Shown here piece after piece: positions 27,086 through 35,306 of a stretch of DNA of 64,000 nucleotides (position 1 is its first letter; each line of letters opens with the position of its first letter). Origin of the DNA: Croceitalea dokdonensis DOKDO 023 (lineage in GTDB: Bacteria > Bacteroidota > Bacteroidia > Flavobacteriales > Flavobacteriaceae); the NCBI RefSeq assembly GCF_001306415.1, contig NZ_LDJX01000002.1, positions 682,001-746,000 of the forward strand, given 5' to 3'. Position numbers and translations under genes: made by a program. The notes beneath the pieces were generated by a model, which saw nothing but the letters and a program-made list of their open reading frames with translations, had not been told where the DNA came from and did not search any database.

Positions 27086-27843
27086 AAACTCTTTATATCC
27101 TAGGGTTATTGCTTTTGGCAAACGTGCCGTTGTTTGCACAGAACAACACGCTTTTTGAGCGTGCTACGGAGGCCTATAATGCAGGTGAGTTCAACAAAGC
27201 CATAGAATTTTACGATACTATTTTAAGCAATGGACAACACTCTGCCGCACTTTATTTTAACCTTGGCAATGCCTACTATAAACTTGGGGAAATAGGGCCA
27301 AGTATTTATTATTATGAAAAGGCACTTTTATTAAACCCATCAGATGCTGAAATAAAAAACAATCTGTCCTATGCCAATAATATGCGCCTTGATGCCATCG
27401 AGGCGATGCCAAAAACCGCTTTTGCCCGCTTTTATGAGGCAACGATACAACAACTTTCCTTTGATGGTTGGGCCTACCTTGCCGTGGCCATGATATTTTT
27501 GTTTGTGGCATGCTATGTAAGCTATTACCTTATCAATTCTTCCACCTACAAAAGAATAACCTTTATCACCAGTTTATTTGCTATGGGTTTGTGCGCTGCC
27601 AGTATTTTATTTGCGTATCTACAATATGAAAAATACCAAGCCAACAACCCCGCTATCATATTCTCTAGGGAGGTTACCATTACCTCTGAACCCAATGGGG
27701 ATAGTGAACGTATTTTTGCGTTGCACGAAGGCACCAAGGTAAATGTTGAGGAAAGCTTTGAGGATTGGAGAAAAATTAAAATAGCGGATGGCCAAACAGG
27801 TTGGTTGCCCGCAGACGCGATTAGGCTTTTGAAGGATTTTTGA
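27082..27843 (+). CDS. batE: BatE, TPR and SH3 domain protein
   Basis: A 253-residue protein with signal peptide (LYILGLLLLANVPLFAQ), TPR repeats (FERATEAYNAGEFNKAIEFYDTIL, ALYFNLGNAYYKLGEIGPSIYYYEKALLLNPSDAEIKNNLSYANN), two transmembrane helices (LAVAMIFLFVACYVSYYLI and FITSLFAMGLCAASILFAYL) and a C-terminal bacterial SH3-like domain (FALHEGTKVNVEESFEDWRKIKIADGQTGWLPADAIR). Last gene of the operon. Confidence 0.88.
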   Translation: MKTLYILGLLLLANVPLFAQNNTLFERATEAYNAGEFNKAIEFYDTILSNGQHSAALYFNLGNAYYKLGEIGPSIYYYEKALLLNPSDAEIKNNLSYANNMRLDAIEAMPKTAFARFYEATIQQLSFDGWAYLAVAMIFLFVACYVSYYLINSSTYKRITFITSLFAMGLCAASILFAYLQYEKYQANNPAIIFSREVTITSEPNGDSERIFALHEGTKVNVEESFEDWRKIKIADGQTGWLPADAIRLLKDF

Positions 27844-27918
27844 TTCCTTCCCCATCTTCACTTATGGTACGGCTTGAGATTGGTGGAAACTTTGCTATCT
27901 TACGCCAAAGGAAATGCC

Positions 27919-28554
27919 ATGTTGCATTACAGCGAGATTCTTGAAAAAAACCGGAAGTGGGCGGCCGAAAAATTACGGCACAACCCTGCTTATTTTGATG
28001 AAATGGCAAAAGGGCAACATCCCCGTATCCTCTGGTTGGGCTGCGCAGATAGCCGCGTACCGGCCTCAGAAATCATTGGGGCAGAACCTGGTGACGTTTT
28101 TACCCATAGAAATATCGCCAATATGGCCATCCATACAGACATTAATATGCTGAGTGTGTTGGAGTATGCCGTGAACAACTTACAGGTGCGTCATATCATT
28201 GTTTGTGGCCACTATGGATGTGGTGGCGTTAAGGCAGCGATGCAACACAGCACCGTAGGCTTTTTGGGCAAGTGGATAAGACATATCAAAGACATTTATT
28301 CTAAATATAAAGACGAGGTCAATGCAATCGAAAACGAGAATGCCCGTTGGGATAGGTTGGTAGAACTAAACGTAGTGGAACAAGTAACAGATTTGGCAAA
28401 AACCTCCATTGTACAATCAGCCTGGGAAAACGGACAATTTTTGGAAATCCATGGTTGGGTATATGACATTAAAACAGGGCTTGCCAAAGACCTGGACCTG
28501 TGCATGGGCGATAATTCCCAATTGGACGATATCTATCAAATACACCCGGATTAA
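27919..28554 (+). CDS. beta-carbonic anhydrase, copy 1 (Can type)
   Basis: An approximately 211-residue cytoplasmic enzyme interconverting CO2 and bicarbonate. Zinc ligand motifs are CADSRVP and HYGCGG (VCGHYGCGGV). The start at 27919 (MLHYSEILEKNRKW) matches the family N-terminus; an upstream ATG at 27874 would add 15 unrelated residues. A SulP transporter gene starts 12 bp downstream, so the pair is an operon, pointing to supply of bicarbonate. Confidence 0.88.
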   Translation: MLHYSEILEKNRKWAAEKLRHNPAYFDEMAKGQHPRILWLGCADSRVPASEIIGAEPGDVFTHRNIANMAIHTDINMLSVLEYAVNNLQVRHIIVCGHYGCGGVKAAMQHSTVGFLGKWIRHIKDIYSKYKDEVNAIENENARWDRLVELNVVEQVTDLAKTSIVQSAWENGQFLEIHGWVYDIKTGLAKDLDLCMGDNSQLDDIYQIHPD

Positions 28555-28566
28555 CCACATATTCCT

Positions 28567-30432
28567 ATGTCCCAATTTTTTAGACACTTTCGCGGCGACC
28601 TTTTTGGGGGAATAACCGCCGGTATTGTTGCCCTGCCCTTGGCACTTGCCTTTGGAGTAAGTTCTGGACTTGGTCCCAGTGCGGGGCTCTATGGCGCAAT
28701 CTTCATTAGTATATTTGCTGCGCTCTTTGGTGGGACTCCTACACAAATCTCTGGACCTACCGCACCCATGACGGCGGTAAGCATGGTAGTTATTGCCACT
28801 ATTCTTGCCTTGCACGATGGAGATGTGCAAAAGGCGCTTCCTTATATTCTAGGTGTCTTTCTATTGGCCGGTCTCATGCAGATTGGTCTCGGTATCCTAA
28901 AATTGGGGGTTTATATTAAATATATTCCCTACCCCGTGGTATCCGGTTTTATGACGGCCATTGGCATTATTATTCTGGTTACCCAATTACTTCCAGCGGT
29001 AGGCTATTATCCCAAAGAAGATGCTGCCTTTGTACAGCAGTTTATGTTGGAGGCAGAAGAAATTATTTTGGAAAATATTTTACGTGAGGAGGCCGGGGAG
29101 GGCATTTTGGTCATCGAGGATTTTGAAGAGACCCTAAAAAGGGCCCATGACATTACAGCGGCAGATAAGCTTAAGGAGGCAGAGGCACTAGCTGCAAAAC
29201 AGGCTTCTGGCGTATTGGGCACCCTAAAGGTATTACCTAAGGCACTGGGCCAAATTATATGGCTGGAACTTGCCCTTGCCCTTGCCACAATTCTGATTAT
29301 TTATGGGTTTAAAAAAATCACCACCGCCATTCCCGGTAGTCTGGCTGCACTTATTTTGGTCTCTGGTATGGCTTATCTATTTGGGCTAGATTACAGAACC
29401 ATAGAAAAAATCCCGGAAGGCTTGCCCGTATTTCAATCTACGATTTTTACGGCATTTGACGTTAATGAGCTTATGCCTTATCTATTCACGGCCTTTACCC
29501 TAGCGGTACTTGGTGCCATAGATTCCTTGCTCACCTCTGTAGTGGCAGATAATATGACCCGTACCAAGCATCAACCTAACAAAGAATTGATTGGCCAAGG
29601 CATTGGCAACAGCATTGCTGCCCTCTTTGGTGGAATTCCCGGTGCGGGTGCCACCATACGCACGGTAGTAAACATTAAGTCCGGTGGAAAAACAAGATTA
29701 TCCGGAATCGTTGCTGGGATTTTGCTCCTCATGGTCCTTTTGGCCCTTGGGCCCATAGCGTCCCAAATTCCTGCTGCCGTGCTCGCAGGCATCCTAATTA
29801 CGGTAGGCATAAATGTGATGGACTATCGGGGTCTCAAAGCTATCCCTTTTTTGCCCAGGGATACCAAAATAGGTCCCTTTAGCATTAGTTCTGAGGTGGT
29901 CATTATGTTGGTAGTCGTGACCTTGGCTTCCTTTTGGAATTTGGTCTATGCCGTTGGCATTGGTTTGATCATTGCGTGCATCATGTTTATGAAAATCATT
30001 GGGGAATTGACTACCCGAAGGTCTGCGGTTAAAGTATTGGACGACAAATCATGGATGTTAAATACGCCTTTTCCCGTTGCACTTAAACATAAAGTTTTTG
30101 TCAAACACTTAAAAGGGCCCTTGTTTTTTGGATCCACCAATGAGTTTCAAAAATTAACGGAACAACTGCCCAACTCTGCCTCCGTTTTGATTATCAGACT
30201 AGGTCAAATGCAGTACATGGACCAATCTGGGCTGTACGCCATGGAAGAAGTACTGCTCCAGCTCAAAACCCAAAAAATTACGGTACTGTTGGTCAATGTT
30301 TTGGAGCAGCCAAAATATATGATGGCAAAAGCCAGGATTATCCCCAAAACCATCCCTGAGTCCCATATTTTTCCCAATTTTAGTAGTTGCCTGTTTTGGA
30401 TGGGTAAAAATTTAACCAGTGAAAACCCTTAA
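28567..30432 (+). CDS. SulP family anion (probable bicarbonate) transporter, copy 1
   Basis: A 621-residue membrane protein with the SulP transport domain (FRGDLFGGITAGIVALPLALAFGVSSGLGPSAGLYGA, ISGPTAPMTAVSMV, GAIDSLLTSVVADNMT, GIPGAGATIRTVVN) and a C-terminal STAS domain (KVFVKHLKGPLFFGSTNEFQ, GQMQYMDQSGLYAMEE). An insertion of about 60 residues (roughly 147-222) rich in charged helices, absent from the second SulP, is unusual. Coupled to a carbonic anhydrase gene, so bicarbonate is the likely substrate. Confidence 0.85.
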   Translation: MSQFFRHFRGDLFGGITAGIVALPLALAFGVSSGLGPSAGLYGAIFISIFAALFGGTPTQISGPTAPMTAVSMVVIATILALHDGDVQKALPYILGVFLLAGLMQIGLGILKLGVYIKYIPYPVVSGFMTAIGIIILVTQLLPAVGYYPKEDAAFVQQFMLEAEEIILENILREEAGEGILVIEDFEETLKRAHDITAADKLKEAEALAAKQASGVLGTLKVLPKALGQIIWLELALALATILIIYGFKKITTAIPGSLAALILVSGMAYLFGLDYRTIEKIPEGLPVFQSTIFTAFDVNELMPYLFTAFTLAVLGAIDSLLTSVVADNMTRTKHQPNKELIGQGIGNSIAALFGGIPGAGATIRTVVNIKSGGKTRLSGIVAGILLLMVLLALGPIASQIPAAVLAGILITVGINVMDYRGLKAIPFLPRDTKIGPFSISSEVVIMLVVVTLASFWNLVYAVGIGLIIACIMFMKIIGELTTRRSAVKVLDDKSWMLNTPFPVALKHKVFVKHLKGPLFFGSTNEFQKLTEQLPNSASVLIIRLGQMQYMDQSGLYAMEEVLLQLKTQKITVLLVNVLEQPKYMMAKARIIPKTIPESHIFPNFSSCLFWMGKNLTSENP

Positions 30433-30477
30433 CTTTAAAACATAAGCTTCCCTGTCACCCATTTCAGGGCAATTCCT

Positions 30478-30485
30478 TAAATTTG
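30478..30485 (+). promoter_or_regulatory. -7 box of pheS
   Basis: A perfect TAAATTTG 23 bp before the pheS ATG. A CCCTG / CAGGG hairpin sits just upstream (30450-30469). Confidence 0.4.
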
Positions 30486-30508
30486 ACCGCCTGAAAGCCA
30501 CCTAAAAA

Positions 30509-31528
30509 ATGATTGATACCTTAAAACAACATCTTGCGGAAGTGGAAGCCTTCACCACAGATTCTAAAGACGCCGTGGAAGCCTTCCGCATCAAATATCT
30601 TGGTAAAAAAGGATTGTTGACGGACTTTTTTGCTGAATTCAAAAACATCCCCAACGAGCAGAAGAAGGAGTTTGGACAGGTAATCAACCAACTAAAAAAC
30701 CTAGCAACGGAAAAAGTCAGTTCATTAAAGGCACAGTTAGAACAACAGACTGCCAAAACAGGTCAGTTTGGAGACATGACCCGCCCCGGGGCTCCTATAG
30801 AAATTGGGGTAAGGCATCCTATTTCCATTGTAAAGAACCAAATCATAGATATATTCTCTAGAATAGGATTTAATGTTTCTGAAGGGCCAGAAATTGAGGA
30901 TGATTGGCATAATTTTACTGCATTGAACTTGCCAGAATACCATCCGGCTCGGGACATGCAGGACACCTTTTTTATCCAAACCAATCCAGATATACTCTTA
31001 CGTACCCACACCTCTTCCGTGCAAGTAAGGTATATGGAAGAGCACCAACCGCCCATCCGTACCATTTCTCCTGGCAGGGTATACCGCAATGAGGCCATTT
31101 CTGCCCGGTCCCATTGCTTCTTTCACCAAGTGGAAGGGCTGTACATAGATAAGGATGTGTCCTTTGCTGACCTAAAGCAAACGCTGCAGTTCTTTACCAA
31201 TGAGATGTTTGGAAAATCTAAAATTAGGCTTAGGCCTTCCTATTTTCCGTTCACGGAACCCAGTGCAGAAGTTGATGTCTACTGGGGACTGGAAACAGAG
31301 ACAGATTATAAGATGACCAAGGGCACCGGCTGGTTGGAAATTATGGGATGCGGTATGGTAGACCCTAATGTACTTAAAAACTGCGGTATTGACCCGGAAG
31401 AATACTCGGGCTTTGCCTTTGGTATGGGTATAGACCGTATCGCCTTGTTATTGCACCAGATATCTGACATCCGTTTATTGAGCGAAAACGATATCCGGTT
31501 TTTGGAGCAGTTTAAAAGTGCACTGTAA
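30509..31528 (+). CDS. pheS: phenylalanyl-tRNA synthetase alpha subunit
   Basis: A 339-residue class II aminoacyl-tRNA synthetase subunit: an N-terminal coiled coil (about 1-90), then motifs 1-3 (PISIVKNQIIDIFSRIGFNVSEGPEIEDDWHNF, the TSSVQVRYM and RTISPGRVYRNEA strands, and SGFAFGMGIDRIALLLHQI with the motif 3 arginine). It attaches phenylalanine to tRNA as an alpha2beta2 enzyme with PheT, which is not in the window. It stands between the two carbonic anhydrase/SulP modules. Confidence 0.95.
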   Translation: MIDTLKQHLAEVEAFTTDSKDAVEAFRIKYLGKKGLLTDFFAEFKNIPNEQKKEFGQVINQLKNLATEKVSSLKAQLEQQTAKTGQFGDMTRPGAPIEIGVRHPISIVKNQIIDIFSRIGFNVSEGPEIEDDWHNFTALNLPEYHPARDMQDTFFIQTNPDILLRTHTSSVQVRYMEEHQPPIRTISPGRVYRNEAISARSHCFFHQVEGLYIDKDVSFADLKQTLQFFTNEMFGKSKIRLRPSYFPFTEPSAEVDVYWGLETETDYKMTKGTGWLEIMGCGMVDPNVLKNCGIDPEEYSGFAFGMGIDRIALLLHQISDIRLLSENDIRFLEQFKSAL

Positions 31529-31677
31529 GCCATTTTTAGCAAGGAAATCCTGTTTTTCTTGATATCATCACACAAAAACAAAGGTTGTATTCCCTTTTTT
31601 TCTTTGGCAACGGTTTCCCTATCAGCTAGATAAGCCAAGATTTAAGACAAATATAACAATTCCGTTCAAGGCTTATT

Positions 31678-31708
31678 CTTGTTAAACACCTCGGAGTGTT
31701 TAACTTTA
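31678..31708 (+). promoter_or_regulatory. promoter with operator-like inverted repeat for carbonic anhydrase 2
   Basis: A perfect 9-bp inverted repeat GTTAAACAC (31681-31689) / GTGTTTAAC (31696-31704) with a 6-nt spacer fills the stretch between a -33 element (TTG, 31679-31681) and a -7 box (TAACTTTA, 31701-31708; spacer 19). A further half-site TTAAACAC lies at 31720-31727. The placement is that of an operator; a weak terminator role for pheS is the alternative. Confidence 0.5.
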
Positions 31709-31734
31709 GACACACTTAATTAAACACTAGACAG

Positions 31735-32421
31735 ATGGAAAAAATAAAAAAAGTCATTATCCTTGATGAAAATGACGCAACAGTAGAAGTAAAGCCCCTT
31801 ATAGAAACGGTTCTCACCGCAGAGCAGCAGGCGGCATTGACACCGGACAGTGTTATTGAAAGCCTTAAAGCGGGCAATGAACGATATATTTCCAATGATT
31901 TGACGGCCAGAGATCACACGGAACAAATCCGAAAAGCGACCAATGGACAATTTCCAAAAGCCGTGGTGCTCTCTTGCTTAGACAGCCGTGTTCCCGTGGA
32001 GGATGTTTTTGATAAAGGTATTGGGGATTTATTTGTTGGGCGCGTAGCTGGTAATTTTGTGAATGAAGACATGTTGGGCAGTATGGAATTTGGCTGCAAA
32101 GTGGCAGGATCCAAAGTAATTATGGTTTTGGGCCACGAACATTGCGGGGCTGTAAAAGCAGCCGTAGATGATGTAAAACTTGGGAATATTACCGCCATGC
32201 TAAGTAAAATTCGCCCTGTGGTGGAGGCAAGTGACTATGAGGGTGACCGCACATCAAAAAACGCTGAGTTTGTGCACCTAGTGTGTATCAACAACGTTTT
32301 AAATACTATGGAACAAATCCGTGAACACAGTCCTATCCTTAAAGAAATGGAAGATAATGGCGAGATCAAAATCGTTGGTGGTGTTTATGATATGGATACG
32401 GGCAAAGTAGATTTTCTATAA
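31735..32421 (+). CDS. beta-carbonic anhydrase, copy 2 (CynT-like)
   Basis: A 228-residue carbonic anhydrase with an N-terminal extension of about 50 residues and zinc motifs CLDSRVP and GHEHCGAVKAA. It belongs to a different sequence group from copy 1 (little identity outside the zinc sites), so this is not a recent duplicate. Its promoter region contains a perfect inverted repeat, so it is probably regulated. The SulP gene lies 80 bp downstream. No signal peptide. Confidence 0.88.
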   Translation: MEKIKKVIILDENDATVEVKPLIETVLTAEQQAALTPDSVIESLKAGNERYISNDLTARDHTEQIRKATNGQFPKAVVLSCLDSRVPVEDVFDKGIGDLFVGRVAGNFVNEDMLGSMEFGCKVAGSKVIMVLGHEHCGAVKAAVDDVKLGNITAMLSKIRPVVEASDYEGDRTSKNAEFVHLVCINNVLNTMEQIREHSPILKEMEDNGEIKIVGGVYDMDTGKVDFL

Positions 32422-32501
32422 GAAACACCTTAATTTACCTTTGCTTTAAACACTGCGGTTCTTGCACATTAATTTTTAGTAACCAACTAAAACTTGTTTC
32501 T

Positions 32502-34151
32502 ATGGCTTTTTATGATACTAAATATTTAAAGGGTGATATCACTGGTGGCCTTGTTGCCGGGGTGGTTGCACTGCCTTTGGCCCTTGCCTTTGGGGTACAA
32601 TCTGGTTTGGGCGCAATTGCGGGGCTGTATGGCGCCATTGCGGTGGGTATTCTGGCCGCAATTTTTGGTGGCACCACCACACAGGCAAGCGGGCCAACAG
32701 GGCCAATGACCGTGGTTTCCGCCGCTTTGGTGGCCAGTGCCATTGAAGTTGCGGGCAGCCTCCAAGATGCCATGGGAATTATTTTATTAAGCTTTTTGCT
32801 CGGTGGGGCATTGCAGATAATTTTTGGCCTGATCAATATTGCGGGTTACATCAAATATTTCCCATACCCGGTTATATCTGGCTTTATGAGCGGTGTAGGT
32901 CTCATTATCGTCATTTTACAGATTGCCCCTTTCGTAGGGTTAGATTCAGCCAAATCCACCTTAAAAGTAATGGCAGATTTACCTCGTTTATTTACTGATT
33001 TTAATTGGCAGGCCTTAGTTTTAGGAGGAATGACGGTATTGATTTATTACCTGTTTCCAAAAATCACCAAAGCGGTCCCCAGTGCGTTGGTGGCACTCAT
33101 AGCAGTTTCCATATTTGCCTATTTCATAGGATGGAACGTGCCCATCATTGGTGAAATTCCGTCAGGATTGCCCTCTTTACAACTAGAAGGTCTTTTTAGT
33201 ATTGATAGTAGTGCTTATTTTTTGGTATTGGAATATGGTATGGTATTGGCCGTTCTGGGCTCCATAGATTCTTTGCTCACCTCGGTGATTGCGGATAATA
33301 TGACCAAGACCAAACACAATAGTAATCGCGAGCTGATCGGGCAAGGTATAGGCAATATGGCTGCGGCGCTTATTGGTGGAATTCCGGGAGCTGGGGCAAC
33401 AAAGGGTACCGTGGTCAATATCAATTCTGGCGGCCGTACTAGATTGTCAGGGGCGTTGCACGGTACTTTTCTTTTGGCCGTATTGTTGGGACTAAGTAGC
33501 TTGGCCGCCTATATTCCGTTGGCCGTTTTAGCGGGAATATTGATTCCTATTGGGTTTAAAATTGTGGATATTAAAGGATTAAAACACTTAAAGGTGGTGC
33601 CTAGGGCAGATGCCATTGTATTGATCATTGTATTGCTTTGGACCACCTTTGGAAGTTTGATACAAGCCGTTGGTATAGGTGTTACCTTGGCCGCATTACT
33701 CTTTATGAAACGTGCCAGTGATATTGGAGAAAAGGGAATGCAAGTGGGTACCTTGGCCGGTTTTGATGGTGAAAAACCATGGGAAGATGAAACGGAGTTC
33801 TATGACAAGTTCAAGGACCAAATCTATATCAAACATTTGTACGGGCCTTTGTTTTTTGGGTTTACCTCACACTTTCAGGAACAGGTAAAGAATGTGGGAA
33901 AAGAAATTAAGGTCTTGCTTATAAGAATGGACCGCGTTCCTTATATTGATCAATCGGGAATTTATGCGTTGGAAAATGCTATTTTAGATCTAACGCTTAA
34001 CGGCATAAAAGTAGTAATTACCGGTTTGCAAGAGCAACCTAAAGATTTATTGGTTGATATTGATATTATCCCTGATCTTGTCCCAGAGTCACAAGTATTT
34101 TTATCTGTAGACGAGAGTTTTGATTGGGTATCCAAAGAACTGAAAAGTTAG
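32502..34151 (+). CDS. SulP family anion (probable bicarbonate) transporter, copy 2
   Basis: A 549-residue SulP protein with the same transport motifs as copy 1 (GAIAGLYGAIAVGILAAIFGGTTTQASGPTGPMTVVSAAL, GSIDSLLTSVIADNMTKTKHNSNRELIGQGIGN, GIPGAGATKGTVVN) and a C-terminal STAS domain (HLYGPLFFGF, RVPYIDQSGIYALEN). It lacks the insertion of copy 1. Neighbour of carbonic anhydrase copy 2, as copy 1 is of carbonic anhydrase 1. Confidence 0.86.
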   Translation: MAFYDTKYLKGDITGGLVAGVVALPLALAFGVQSGLGAIAGLYGAIAVGILAAIFGGTTTQASGPTGPMTVVSAALVASAIEVAGSLQDAMGIILLSFLLGGALQIIFGLINIAGYIKYFPYPVISGFMSGVGLIIVILQIAPFVGLDSAKSTLKVMADLPRLFTDFNWQALVLGGMTVLIYYLFPKITKAVPSALVALIAVSIFAYFIGWNVPIIGEIPSGLPSLQLEGLFSIDSSAYFLVLEYGMVLAVLGSIDSLLTSVIADNMTKTKHNSNRELIGQGIGNMAAALIGGIPGAGATKGTVVNINSGGRTRLSGALHGTFLLAVLLGLSSLAAYIPLAVLAGILIPIGFKIVDIKGLKHLKVVPRADAIVLIIVLLWTTFGSLIQAVGIGVTLAALLFMKRASDIGEKGMQVGTLAGFDGEKPWEDETEFYDKFKDQIYIKHLYGPLFFGFTSHFQEQVKNVGKEIKVLLIRMDRVPYIDQSGIYALENAILDLTLNGIKVVITGLQEQPKDLLVDIDIIPDLVPESQVFLSVDESFDWVSKELKS

Positions 34152-34171
34152 GTTTTATTAAACCATAGCCT

Positions 34172-34567
34172 GTGAAAAAGGACATTGATATTCCCATAGC
34201 CAAAGAGGTTTATATTGCCATTGTCCAAGAATGGAACAAGGAATACCTGGACAAAAGCTGGAACGCCTATATCATTAACAACAGAACAACGCCCATTGAA
34301 ATGGCGCTTGTAGTTTCCAAAGGGTATGATGGTGACCGTAAAACCTCAACCATGCGCTATGCATTTGGAGTGGTAAAAGCCAAAGGGTATGAAAAGATTG
34401 AAATGGTCACCGAGGATGTCCTTGGTTTAAACAATGAGTTTTTTGTCACTTACTATGCGGACGGTAAGCTCTATGAAAAGCGCTTTACATTCGCCAAAAA
34501 TACTGTGAATACGGCAAACGCTATAAAAATTCCGTTATTGGAGCTCAACGGTGTTTTTGCCAACTAA
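34172..34567 (+). CDS. conserved hypothetical protein, 131 residues
   Basis: Soluble protein of unknown function starting with GTG at 34172 (MKKDIDIPIAKEVYIAIVQEWNKEYLDKSW). Similar proteins appear in Bacteroidota without experimental role. It sits 21 bp after the SulP stop, on the same strand, so it may be part of that transcript. Confidence 0.6.
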   Translation: MKKDIDIPIAKEVYIAIVQEWNKEYLDKSWNAYIINNRTTPIEMALVVSKGYDGDRKTSTMRYAFGVVKAKGYEKIEMVTEDVLGLNNEFFVTYYADGKLYEKRFTFAKNTVNTANAIKIPLLELNGVFAN

Positions 34568-34584
34568 ATTAATTGCCTAAACTA

Positions 34585-35037
34585 ATGACAAGGCGTTCTC
34601 TTTTTGCAGTTATCCTAGTGGTTCTTGGTGCTTGCCAAGATAAAGACGATGCTACGGACTGCGCCCTGGTAGATTGCGCTTTTCAGTCCTTCACGATTAA
34701 ATTGTTAGGCCCAGAAGGGAATAACCTCATTACCAATGGCACCTATGACCCCAAAGACATTACGGTCACAAAAAATGGGAAGCTCCTTTTTACCGGTTCC
34801 TCTTCCATGGACCGCATAACGTTTGAAATTCAGGGCAAAGTAGGACTGAACACTTATGAAATTCAACTTAGTCCAACGGAAACCGATACTTTGGTACTGT
34901 CATTATCTGGTGAAAATATAAGAAAAGGGTGCTGCGGTTTTGACTTCCCTATCGATTCCGTTTTATACAATGGTACAACGCCGGAGACCATAACGGAGGG
35001 TGATGTTTATTTTATGACCCTTACCGTATTTAAATGA
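34585..35037 (+). CDS. lipoprotein, function unknown
   Basis: About 150 residues from the ATG at 34585 (MTRRSLFAVILVVLGAC), lipobox LGAC, followed by an acidic Cys-containing region (CALVDCAF), an Ig-like beta-strand-rich centre and an RKGCCGFDFP motif near the C-terminus. I do not recognise a family. The 270 bp after it before the aminotransferase gene hold no gene. Confidence 0.65.
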   Translation: MTRRSLFAVILVVLGACQDKDDATDCALVDCAFQSFTIKLLGPEGNNLITNGTYDPKDITVTKNGKLLFTGSSSMDRITFEIQGKVGLNTYEIQLSPTETDTLVLSLSGENIRKGCCGFDFPIDSVLYNGTTPETITEGDVYFMTLTVFK

Positions 35038-35306
35038 ATTTCTGGGGATGGCCCAATCACCACCTTCACCAAGGCTATCTGCCATATGATGCGCAAGTGC
35101 GCCATTCCGCTAACAACTGGTAAAACTTCAAAAAACCAAAGAATTATGCTAGGGTTTTAACATTTTAGCTTAGAATACCTTAATAGTGGCCCTTTAAATC
35201 TGTTATATTGTTAATTTAACCCTTTGATTTTTATGGCATTACCATAGGATTTTAAAGAGCTCCCCTGTAATTTTAGAACTAATGCTAAATCAAAAAAACA
35301 ACTCCT

